From: Citrus sinensis
Taxonomy: Eukaryota; Streptophyta; Magnoliopsida; Sapindales; Rutaceae
DNA: 64,000 bases
Assembly: GCF_022201045.2 (NCBI RefSeq)
Contig: NC_068561.1
Span: 23,194,501 to 23,258,500, forward strand
Direction: 5' to 3'
In this document: piece after piece, positions 45,897 through 56,565 of the stretch
Layout of the letters: every line of letters begins with the position of its first letter
How positions within the stretch are numbered: the first letter of the stretch is position 1
Position numbers and translations under genes: made by a program
The notes under the pieces: generated by a model
Database searches by the model: none
Told to the model about the DNA's origin: nothing
What the model saw: only the letters and a program-made list of their open reading frames with translations

Positions 45897-47627
45897 TCCA
45901 TAGTTTGATCGCAAAAATGTAAGAAAATTGATCAAAGGAACATTAACTTTTTAGTCTTTTCTAAATTTTGGTTCTCGATGTCCTCTGCGTTAATCACAAG
46001 TCAATCCTTCCACAAGGAGACTATGGACTTACATTGGAATGCATACGTTTCATTTTGTATCTAATTTTCTCTCTCCCAATATATGAATGGACAGATTGGT
46101 TAATTCACTCTACTGTTGTCATTAGTTAATTAATTGAATTTTGTGCAAACAACTAGATTATTCTAAAATTTATAAATAAATAAATAAATAAATAACTAAG
46201 GACTTAAATCTAAATTATCCTGGTACAGACGCGGGGTGTGATTAAATAAACAGTGGTATGGAGTGAATTTTATGCCATTCAAGCCCACTTACTTGGTTAT
46301 TTGGATTTCAGTTTTGGGTACTGAATTGGGTCGAGTTGGCTGGTTTTAGTTTTTCTTGCGCATCAAATGTCACTGTTTTCTTGGATAGGACTTGCTTTAA
46401 TTAATTATGAGACGTCGTTTTCTCAGAAACCAAGCGATCATGACATCCACAAGATATTAGCCTAGTGATCACGAAATAATTACATTAAGACTACATTTCA
46501 AGCATTACAGGCATTTTATGGTGTCCACGGAAAACCAACCTTTGAAAAGTTCAAATATATAATTTCATTTTCCGAAGACTAATTCTAAATTGGCACTTGG
46601 CAGTCACCTCGAGTGAGCTTGACATGATCCAATAATCGCCCGATAAAAACATAATAATAAGACTGTGGTATAGTACCTCAGTAGTTGGATTTAATTTCTC
46701 ACCATAATTGGATTAAAACCGTAGCTGAATCCAATTTACTAAAATATTCTTTATTAATTATTGTCCTTTGATATTAATGATAATTTTTAAAAAATTAATA
46801 ACAAAATTAATAATAAATAAATAAATAATAATAATAATTGAAATAGAAATAATTAACAACAATAATAATAGAAATAATTAATAATAATTGCATTAATAAA
46901 TAATAAATCGAAACAGAGCTGTAAATCAGAATCGGTGCAACGCGACGACGGAATTGAAGGTATGGGACGGAGGCAATTGACGAAATGAGGCAGTTAATGA
47001 AGAAGCGAGGTAGCGGAAGACGAGCACGAGGGTGAAAACGACGACGATGGTGGATTGCAGTGTGACGAGCGACGGAGATGACGTGTGACAAAGCTACTCA
47101 AGTCAATCGACGTCTTGTAGTTTTAAAGAGAGAGAGAGACCGACAGCTGTTGCAGATGGAGAGAGAGATTTTGGTTGGTTTTGTTCGTCTTTTTTTTTTT
47201 TTTTTTGGTGGGAACCGTGGACAAAATTGGGATTATAATGTTTGGTGGGGGGGGGGGGGGGTGGGGTTGTGGAAAACCATCATTACATGGAATGGAGTTT
47301 TCATTCCCATGCCTTGGCATGAACTACAACTCCAATAATCAATTCAAAATTTGTGTGAGTCCCATGTAATTCATTTTAATTTAATAAGTAAACAAAATTT
47401 TTATTCTAATTCCTCCTTTCTGATTTTCGTTTAAATTTAGTAAACACAACATAAAATTCATGCCTCGCAATCTTTATATATAGTTTCCGTTCGAATCCCA
47501 ATAAGAGGGGGACTCATTATATACCTCCCTATAAATGAGAGTTTGAGACATATATAATAAATTATATATATCTTTGGAATTCTAATCCGTGAATGATTCA
47601 GCATCAGACTAAAAATCATGTGGTTAA
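45897..47627. other. AT-rich intergenic with homopolymer tracts
   Basis: Contains (AATA)n-type low complexity (about 46800-46900), a slightly GC-richer stretch (46920-47110) without a convincing gene, T17 at 47190-47206 and G15 at 47247-47261. A B-box-like GTTCGAATCCC occurs near 47490, possibly a relic retroposon. Confidence 0.45.
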
Positions 47628-47641
47628 TCTCCACACATCCA

Positions 47642-48010
47642 ACCACTTGGGGCTTAGCCCAAGTGGCTAGAGCCGCTCCCTCACAAATGTGATGAAAGTG
47701 GTTTGAAACTCCGCAGACGCATTGTATGAATTTAATTTAAATGTCCTTTCTTAGAGTTTAAGAACTTGAGTGAAGGCAGTCTTTCTCCCAACTTGGGAAA
47801 AAGACTGCCTACACTCAAGTTCTGAAACTCTAACTTGACGTCCCTCGAATATTTGAGAGAATTAAAAATTTAAACAGTGTCATATCAGCATTAATGTCAA
47901 TAAATTTTAATATATATATATATATGATTGTACATATTAATTATACTCTCATGTAATATGAATTATAATTTAAACAATAGCCTTATGTCATAAAAAAATA
48001 AAAAAAAAAT
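47642..48010 (+). mobile_element. tRNA-derived SINE with 14-bp target duplication
   Basis: A 369-bp insertion flanked by the exact repeat TCTCCACACATCCA (47628-47641 and 48011-48024). The head carries RNA polymerase III boxes: A-box-like TAGCCCAAGTGG at 47655-47666 and B-box GGTTTGAAACTCC at 47700-47712, the spacing of a tRNA. The tail ends in an A-rich run (47993-48009). Class: plant tRNA-SINE, moved by LINE enzymes. The body contains a long hairpin, listed separately. Confidence 0.88.
47751..47833. repeat. 33-bp-arm hairpin in the SINE body
   Basis: Arms TTAGAGTTTAAGAACTTGAG... and ...CTCAAGTTCTGAAACTCTAA pair over 33 bp with two mismatches around an 17-bp loop. In Pol III or read-through transcripts this would fold into a miRNA-precursor-like stem. 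Confidence 0.88.
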
Positions 48011-48024
48011 TCTCCACACATCCA

Positions 48025-49303
48025 GTATTTAGTGTCTCTATAGTTCGATGTATTAAGTTTCTGAACGTCACATCGATCGTAGCCTTTTTTTCTTTTTCCC
48101 TGTCGTATTGATCCATCATTGCGTAACTTTCCACGTCAAGTCCTTATTATCAAATTTTATCAACTAGCTAAGATGATAGGAAATTGCTAAGGATTATGCA
48201 CCATACGTTAATCTCATAATGATTATGAGGAACACAAAAGTAAAATTAACAGAAATTATATATTTGTTATTGATAGCAACTGTCAAATCGATGTATGGTA
48301 TACAGTAATGTTCTATAACAAATTTGTTATCATAATTATAATTATGTTATTAATCTCATAATGTATTATTCCCGAACTCACTCAAATTTGTTTGCAAAAA
48401 TTCTCCCCTTGCAAGTAATGTTCTTGGTCTCAGGTGAGCCTAGTATTTTAAATTTAAATCCATTTCGAATTGCACGTAAATTTAGTATTGAGTAAAAATC
48501 TTGTGGATACTCGTGTTAAAAAATAATTAGATTAAATTTAATTATTTTTCTCATCGATCAATAAAGAAATTAATTCCACAATCATTAAATACAAGGTCTT
48601 TTTTTTTTTAAATATGTTTGTACTTAGAATGCTAAATCATAACAGTAGTATTAAAAATAGTACAATCTCAAAAATCATCAATTGAATTTAAGATAAGTAG
48701 AGTTTTATTATTCATTGAGTTATAATCTCTAGTAGTTAAGATTTTTTGTGCTTCATTAACGTACCAATAATAATATTATCATTAAATTTGATTATTTTTA
48801 GCATTTTTAGGGTGAAATTGTAATTTTCGTTTTAGAGGTGAAATGATCATTTTTTAAAGTTTTCGTTAGTTTTCTTAATGGATTCCAAATGGAAGTGGAA
48901 AAGTGAAACAAAATATAACTTTAGGTGGATTCCAGCAAAAAAAAAAATTGTGTATTTTTGAAAAAGTTAGAAAAAACGGGTGGACGGTGAATATTTCCCT
49001 TTTTTTAATTAGCTGTCAACTGTAGTTGTTCAAATTCTACTTGTTAATATTGTTGGTAATTCTTATAAATTAATTAAAATATGATATTGATTTTAGTGAC
49101 AATGATTTGCCGATGACAAAAATATTTTGTGTTATATTGATATATTTTATGTTTTTGTTTTAATGTTAAAACTTTAATTTCTCATTTATACTAGTAAAAT
49201 CTAGATTTGAGTATTTTATGCAGATTTTTCAGGCCACTGTTATAAATTTATAGTTTAAATTACATAATTTACATTTTTAGGCATTATTAAAAGTATTTTT
49301 TTA
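48025..49303. other. AT-rich intergenic with a MITE relic
   Basis: About 48805-49005 is homologous to the right part of the MITE at 49304-49816: both carry ATGGAAGTGGAAAAGTG / ACGGAAGTAGAAAAGTG, then a run of A, GTATTTTT and the GGTGGA terminus. It is a diverged, truncated copy. No gene seen. Confidence 0.55.
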
Positions 49304-49816
49304 GGGCAATTATCAACCAACCACCTATTTTTTTGAACTTTTAAAAAAATATACATATCTTTTTTTTGTGGGGGCTAATTTTCCACCTGAAGTTACAAAA
49401 ATGTATCATTTTTCCATTGCCGTCTAAACTTCATAAGAGAAGTTAATAGAATATTCATAAAATGACCATTTTATCCCCTTAATGTAAAATTACTATTTCT
49501 CCCTAACTAAATAAAAAAATAAATTACTTCAAATTTTCTTTGCAATTTAAACATTAGATAATAAGTTAAACAAAATAATCTAAAATAGTTTTGCATTTTT
49601 TCCCTCTTTCTACCACATTTAAACAACGTTGATTTTTACTATATATGTGAAATGACAATTTTACTCATATGACATCAGCAAGGTTATAACAACATTCAAA
49701 CGGAAGTAGAAAAGTGCAAGAAAATGAAACTTCAAGTGGAAATCAGCCAAAAAAAAAAAAGATATGTATATTTTTTAAAAAGTTCAAAAAAATAAGTAGT
49801 TGGTGGATAATTTCTC
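49304..49816. mobile_element. MITE with about 90-bp terminal inverted repeats
   Basis: The left end GGGCAATTATCAACCAACCA and the right end, read in reverse (GAGAAATTATCCACCAACTA), pair over about 90 bp with gaps, continuing through TTTTTTTGAACTTTT and ATACATATCTTTTTTT. Total 513 bp, no coding capacity. Long inverted repeats suggest a Mutator-like MITE; the target duplication cannot be fixed because both flanks are T-rich. Confidence 0.75.
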
Positions 49817-51430
49817 TTTTTTATTTGTGATTTTATATGTGAGAAATTGCAAAAAATCCACTACAAGCCGTAGGTGGATTTGATAATTATTAAAACCCAC
49901 AAGGAACATATTTAAAAAAAAACACACACAATGGGTTGTAGGCGAATTTGATAATTTAAATTTGTTATGAGTGCATGTTTGGTAATGATAAACTTGCAGT
50001 AGATGATAACCATTGCCATCCCTATCCAACAGTGAAAAAATTAAATAAATACCACATTTTAGCTTCTGTAACCTATATATTATTTTGTAACAAATAACAA
50101 CTCTCAATAATTGTCTGTAATTGAAAAAACCTAGTTATAGTAAGAATTTACATAGAGATGGATACTAATAGAAAAAATATTCATGCTGCGTTTTCCTCCA
50201 TTTGATCAACTCCATCAATTGCTATTGCGAGGCCACATTTAAATGAATTTCTTCTTCCGTGGGGACAAAACTTACTCGCTTATTCTGCAAAATTGGATAA
50301 AACAGAATAAAACTATTAATACAATAAGCATATATAAGAATGTAGAGGCATTGTCATCTAAGTGAGGATATATTATTTAGAATTTGTCGTTCCGATTATA
50401 ATTAAACAATTAAATGAATTTTCCGATATATAAAGTCTAAAGAGGTGTGTCATGTGTGTACTTCTCATACAGCCATGTGAGGCTACGATGATGATAGCGA
50501 TTTTGTTTTTCACTTCAATTTTTGGGTGTCACAATTTGACTGAGATTCTTATCTTCCCTTCATTAATGAGACAAGTGGGGGAATAGGACAATATTTAGGC
50601 TTATCAAAAAATTCTAAAGTCGTATGCGGCTCTTCTTTATTCTCTAATTCAAGTTGCCGTCGGAGCTCGGAGGCTCACGAGTGGTCTTTAAACAGTCTTA
50701 TTTATTTAATTGTTCATTTAAGTTTAAATTTTAAAAAATTAAATAATAAAAATTGATTTAAATGTTACCAACCCTTCAACTTCTACCTGTACATGCGTAT
50801 ATACACAAAGTCTTAAGGTTGGTGATGTCTGGAACCGTGTCATCTTCATGGCCATTTTTTTAATCTTTCCTTCTATTAATGGCAAATCTTTGTATATTAA
50901 TACTTTGATATGCACTAATTAACAAAAAGAAGTCACACCGAAGACTGAAGAGAAAGATTAATAATTAATTAATCTTATCTTTGTTTGCTTTATTAAGTAT
51001 TATTACCATCTCTATCTGTTAACCAACGGTGGTTATAGTTAAAGTATTGGTATCAACAATGTATGCATATGCCGATGATCATAAACAAAATTTAGGGTGA
51101 ACAAAAAAAAACAAAAAAAACAAAAAAAGCAATGGATTTATAAATTGGTATGCTTTGACACAATTTGTCTTCTAAAAAACGAGGCATTCAGAAATAATGG
51201 AGTCATATTTGTTTGCTTATTTAAATCACCACCTAAATTTATGGTTAAGTTTTAAGACCTATTCGATCTTTAGTTTCCTATTATTTTAAATTAATATAGC
51301 AAAAATCACAAATTTAATCACGGGCTAAGCTTACAGTAAATAGTAAATAGTAAATTAAAATTTAGTATTTGCACCACAAAGAGTCTCCTCAAAATCAGGT
51401 TTGTGCCGGCTAGAAACATGAGATACTTCT
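49817..51430. other. AT-rich intergenic
   Basis: No gene supported. The right end should contain the 3' UTR of the DUF4228 gene. Confidence 0.45.
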
Positions 51431-52105
51431 TCAATAGTCAATCCAATACGCACATGGAAAATAATTAATTTCAAAGCAAAGGAAACATACCTCACGCGCC
51501 TTAAAATCTCTTCTGACGCCACCTTGACCCGCCTTCCATTCCTCCTCCGGCCGAAGCTCACCACTGTAGCAACGTCCGCCGCCGCCGCCTCCACCGGATT
51601 TTTCCACATAAAGATCAACAATCTTTTCAGCCACCTCTCCATCATTTGCACTCTCTTCCATCAACTTCTCAACTTGAGCCCTAGGCAGCCTCATTTTGAC
51701 CCTCATCTGACCCGTCCCCGGTCCCCGTGCCACCTCACTGCCGTGGCTCGACCTTACATTAACCGCAGTAAGATCCGAAACCGCCCTCCTTGACAGCATC
51801 AAGCACTCGAGCCTGTCCTTAGCGCTCATCTGAATCCCAGAACGCACTCTTCTCGTGATCTTTTCCTCATCAGGAAGCTTGGGCAGCTCCACCAAGAAAT
51901 ATACTTTCTTGGGCTTAAGTTGTTGCCGTGGCTCCAAGGGTTTTGCCCTAATGCCAAAATGCTTCACAGCTTCTGAATCCAATAGAACATAACCTGGGTA
52001 GTCTTTAACAACTTCACTAGCCTGAATTGGAGTCTTTAATTTTATTGTTTCTCCATCAATCTTCATCACTTTTGCTTTCCTTCTTCCACCTATTGTGTTC
52101 CCCAT
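51431..52105 (-). CDS. DUF4228 (PADRE) domain protein
   Basis: Plant-specific small protein family linked to pathogen and stress response; biochemical role unknown. It starts MGNTIGGRRKAKVMKIDGET, with the family's N-terminal Gly after Met that allows myristoylation, then the core VVKDYPGYVLLDSEAVKHFG, LEPRQQLKPKKVYFLVELPK, RRVRSGIQMSAKDRLE. A poly-Gly run follows at about residues 170-177. The open frame has 224 codons, but a good donor (GAG|GTATGT at 51489-51491) lies after residue 205 and the remaining residues look non-coding, so the 3' end may be spliced; a short downstream exon after TTTCTAG near 51411 is one option. I would treat the last 19 residues as doubtful. Confidence 0.85.
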   Translation of the reverse strand: MGNTIGGRRKAKVMKIDGETIKLKTPIQASEVVKDYPGYVLLDSEAVKHFGIRAKPLEPRQQLKPKKVYFLVELPKLPDEEKITRRVRSGIQMSAKDRLECLMLSRRAVSDLTAVNVRSSHGSEVARGPGTGQMRVKMRLPRAQVEKLMEESANDGEVAEKIVDLYVEKSGGGGGGGRCYSGELRPEEEWKAGQGGVRRDFKAREVCFLCFEINYFPCAYWIDY

Positions 52106-55100
52106 ATCTTAATACTTTATTTTGAATGCGTTGGAGCTTGTTAATTATGATTTGCAATTTAAATGCAAATTTCGTGAGGTGTGAATCTGAGGAAATTCTT
52201 TGGGATTATTGTGTTATTGAAAGGCTATAATTGATTGATTGATTACACAAGTGGGAACGGTAACTCTCTTCTGTTCAGGAAATTCCATGTAGAGTTTGGT
52301 TGCATTATAAATAAAATAGGGCAAGTGCTCTTTTTATTTAATCCCTATAATTTTACTTTATTACTTAATTGGACCTTGAATTTTTAAAATTACCTAAAAA
52401 GTCTATGTTAAATTGTTAATTGTAATGTACATGTTTCCTTCTAAATCCATTTATTTATATCTTATCTAAACATGTTGCATATTTAAATTGGAAGAAATAT
52501 CAATAAAAAATTCAGATCCAACAGTTATGAAAGTAAATACAATAGCGATATTTTAAAAAATATATGGACTTAACTGATTAATTGATTTAAATGATAGGGG
52601 CTGAAGAAGCATTTATTCAAAATAAATAATAATAATAATAATTTTATTGAAGAAATAATTGGTCGTTATGTTTGAAAAAGGAACCGTCCTCGTCGCCTTT
52701 GAAGATGGTCCCGTCTACCGAACGGTGTCTTTATTCTTTTCACATCTTAATAAATGTGAAGATGAGGGCTTGTGGGACTAGACACGGTGTGCTTTCAACT
52801 TTTGGAATGGATAAGAACAATGAAAAGATATTTTTGGCTCTACACTAGCAGTCTTATCTGCAGTTGCTGTATTCATTACCTTCGTGTGTAAAACGAGTTT
52901 CGGATCTCAGATGTAGTTCGAATCTTCACTTTTTTGTGTTTTTTTTTTTGGGTTCGAATGCAAGTTTATTAGTATTGAAATACATTTCTTTATTCTTTAT
53001 TGATTTAACGAGTAATTAGGAATGCATTTTTCAATAACTTAGTCCTCTCTCCATTGATGTGAGCAGGATTATTTTCAAAATTTACCGCTTCACTTAAATT
53101 GCAGTGGGAGTATTGTTATATGGATTAATATTATATATATCAGCAATTAAACTTGTTAATTTGGTTAATTACATTAAGAGAGACTTTTAGCAATGAGAGT
53201 TAATGAAAAAAAATATAGGGTAATGATATATATTTCTCAAGTTTGGCAAAAACAATATATTAATTCAAACACTCTATGCTATCTAGCTAGTGACATAAAT
53301 CATTTGAAGAAATATATGCGTGTGTGTGTTTTAATTCTTATCTAGTGCGGGCGCCTATATATATATTCATACTGACATACTTTTAAGTCATGCAGTTTAA
53401 TAAATTTGTATTTTAATATTATTAAACCACATGACTTTATATTGCATTAAAAATAACTCTATTACGCTGCACAACAAAAAAAATGAGAACGCCCACAGAG
53501 AAGATATATATTTAGCTTTCTCCTGCAATGTCATAAAATTTCAGGAACTTTTGTCACTTTGTATTGTGTAAAAACAAGTTGTCTTCTTCTTGTGTGCTTT
53601 AATGGAGAATATTTTATTTATAATATTTGAAAGTAAATTTGATTATGTTTTATTATAACATTAATTTTAACTGCATCAAAATATAACTGATTTAAGAGAT
53701 TCAACTTATTTATGAGATAAGTCATCCTTCAATAAATGGGTGATGCATAAAAATAAAATTTAAATGTTAGGATCATTGATATTATTAATAAAATAATTAA
53801 GGATGCACATCAATAGAGACATTTAGTCTTAGGAATTGAAGTTTTAATATAAAATAATTCACATTTGTCAATAACACCAAAGATAATTAAGGGCTTGTTT
53901 GGGTTATTTTTGAAAGACTCAAAAGTGATTTTGAAAATTAAAAAGTTAATTTTAGTGTTGGGTAAATTATCTTAAAAATCATTTTAGATAAAATCAATAT
54001 TGGAGAATGAAATATTGATCACAGCAGCAATTTCTTTTGCCCTTTTATTTCAAAATTTTCAATGTCGGATAAAATCAATACTCTGCCGTGCAATATATAA
54101 AAATCATCAATTAGTTAAAAAAAACTCAACTATTGAGATTCTTAATATTGCCCTTATAAAAATCTCGAACAATTGATTAAGCGTAATGGTTGTTAATGAA
54201 TTGACTCGGTCGATAACAAAACAAAACGAAATTAAATCGAGAATCGATTTGTTGTGTAAGCTTCTTGTTGATTAATAAAATCTTACAGAGTCTTGTCCCC
54301 TAAAATCTTATTGGCATGCAATGTGTTACTGAAATTAATTAAGTTCCCAACAAACGCATGATGCGTGTTAAAGTATAAAAATAAATTAGGAGTCATCAAT
54401 CGAGCGAATCACGGATTCAAGGTCTATCATTTAAATGTGAAATTGGTTATATAATTGGATTATTGGGTTTAATTATCGTGATTTAATTTGTTTTTGTACC
54501 CAAATGGTTGAAATTGATGTCATGCAGTCTAGGCAAAGTTTCTAGAGAATTTGACCAAGTGACTACTATGTTACACCGTACATGGTGATGCGTGTTTAAA
54601 AAAAAAAGAAAAATAATCGAACAGCTTCGTTGGAAAACTATGTATCATCCACTTAATTAATGGGAAAAAGAAAATAAACGCAAGTCATTCAAGAGAACTT
54701 GTGATATTATTTAATACTTTACAGATGATGCGTGTCCGTGGAACAAGTCTTAAGATTGAGACATTGAGTGTACGAATTAATCTCCGTGCTTTTTTTAATT
54801 TATTGAAAAAATAATAATGTCGATTCTTAAAAAAAAAAAAAACAATATAACCACCAAAAATGTTATAGAATAGATTATATGTTAAGTTATATAGATATAT
54901 TAAATTGTAGATTGCAATCCCTTTCTTATAATCAGTTGTATTTAGTTGTTAACGTACGGATTACTTTTCAGAAAAATAAAACCAAGAAAATTCTCTGAAT
55001 TTAATTATTATATATTTCTAAAATGTCAAAATTTTATAAAAGTTTAATGAAAATAGAAAGAAAGGAATTGCTGAAATTAACTATTGCAGACATTTTATAA

Positions 55101-56269
55101 TTAATTAAGAGACGCGAATTACTTTCTTTGTCTGATGGCTGTTAATCGCCTTATCGTTAAAATTGAAGTTGAATTTTTCCGTATGCCACTAAGATAACAT
55201 ATATATTTTTATATATTTTAGAATAAATTTCTCATACTAAATTTTTGTGCAACTAGTAGTAAACTTGCAAATATTGAAGGTCATGGATGGTAATTCTCTT
55301 TTATTTATTTTTATTAATTTCGGCAAGAAAATAGTATTAACTTAGAATTTTATTTTTCTTTATTATTGAAGACACGTAAGTTCGAGCCTGTCGGGCAATT
55401 TTATTTGATCAAACTTTCTAAAAAATGATTTAATCGAACGCCGTCTTTGACTGACTAGGGACAAGCTTCATTAAAGATTCAATAGCAATGCATGGTAAAC
55501 GGACAGTAACCTCGTCTTATTGGTCATAATTAAAGAGGATGGCTAATGAGAATTAGCCAAATGCTCCAGAAACCACGCTAGAAAAGACACATTAATGGAA
55601 TTATTGTGAAACGTAGAAAATCACAAATCAGATAGTCACATAGACAAGTAAAGCTGTAAAGAATAGAAATCAAAATGATATTTGTTCAAAGTAAAATTTG
55701 ACTAAAGAAATTTAACTCGAAGACGAAAATCAAAGGGTTTTATCGAACTTATGTTTCTTTGAATGATCAAACTTGAAATATCACTGTAAAAAAGTAAAAT
55801 TGATTTATGTTTTTACAGTATCAATTACCTTTAATTTGATTTAAGTTAGGTTGCTGAGATTGGTAATTGCTCGTGTTACTAGGGTGCATTCGAGGTTACC
55901 TTGTACTTGTTATTTGTACTTCAATTTAAACGCCAAAGAAAATGGGTTAGCTGATGTTGATTTAGCATACAAATTGACTTTGTCACAAATCAAGCACACC
56001 AAAAATGACTGAATTAATGTTATGATGTATAGATAATAGACAAACTCTTATGAGTTCAATGATCAAGAAAGGACCAAATAAAAACATCTGATGATGGCGT
56101 GCATAAATAATTAACTTTATGGTTCAACTAGACTACGCATACAGAAACATCTAATCAAATGAATGGCAAAGCACATATACGGTGCAATATAGCATAAACA
56201 TGGATAAATGACTTGCTAATAAATGAAGAATAATGCGCCTCAACATGTTTTTTGAGCACTAGCCAATTT
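52106..56269. other. Long gene-poor AT-rich stretch
   Basis: Begins with the DUF4228 promoter. No gene supported over about 4 kb. A possible old gene fragment near 52680-52730 (GAACCGTCCTCGTCGCCTTT) has better codon texture than its surroundings but no identity. GGGCTTGTTTGGG at 53891 looks like one end of a MITE whose partner I cannot find. Confidence 0.45.
53383..53440. repeat. Hairpin of a probable small MITE
   Basis: AAGTCATGCAGTTTAATAAA pairs with TATTAAACCACATGACTT around an 8-bp spacer. GGGCGCC (53349) and GAACGCCC (about 53488) may be outer ends of the same element. Confidence 0.5.
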
Positions 56270-56279
56270 AGAGCACCTT

Positions 56280-56555
56280 TGAGCCTTCATAAGAGGTTTA
56301 TGAGGGTTAGTTTCAGTACTTCCTCAATTATCAATATAATTGAGTGGAGACAGTCTCTCCCTTACGAAATGTGAATGGAGTAGGCACCCTTCGAATATTA
56401 GAGAATGTTTAAAATATATGGATAAGTGCTTTAGTGTGTCAATGTATAGCCGTGGTCCCAGTTATATAGTATGATTGTACATATTAATTGTAATGTTTGA
56501 TGTAATGCTAGTAACATCTATGTATAATAGACTTCAAAAAAAGAAAAGAAAAAAA
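56280..56555 (+). mobile_element. Second A-tailed retroposon, related to the 47.6-kb SINE
   Basis: A 276-bp insertion bordered by AGAGCACCTT (56270-56279 and 56556-56565) and ending in an A-rich tail. It shares with the SINE at 47642 a TTCGAATATTxGAGA motif and a block around ATGATTGTACATATTAATT (here 56471-56489). The polymerase III head is not recognisable, so it is 5'-truncated or a diverged family member. Confidence 0.65.
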
Positions 56556-56565
56556 AGAGCACCTT

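Noticed and set aside
47480-47500. GTTCGAATCCC resembling a tRNA B box
   Set aside because: No A box at tRNA spacing, no cloverleaf, no clear target duplication.
47642-47720. Possible genuine tRNA gene
   Set aside because: Pol III boxes are present but the acceptor and anticodon stems do not form, and the target duplication and A tail show a SINE.
52680-52730. Short stretch with coding-like texture
   Set aside because: Too short and no identity; no flanking exon found.
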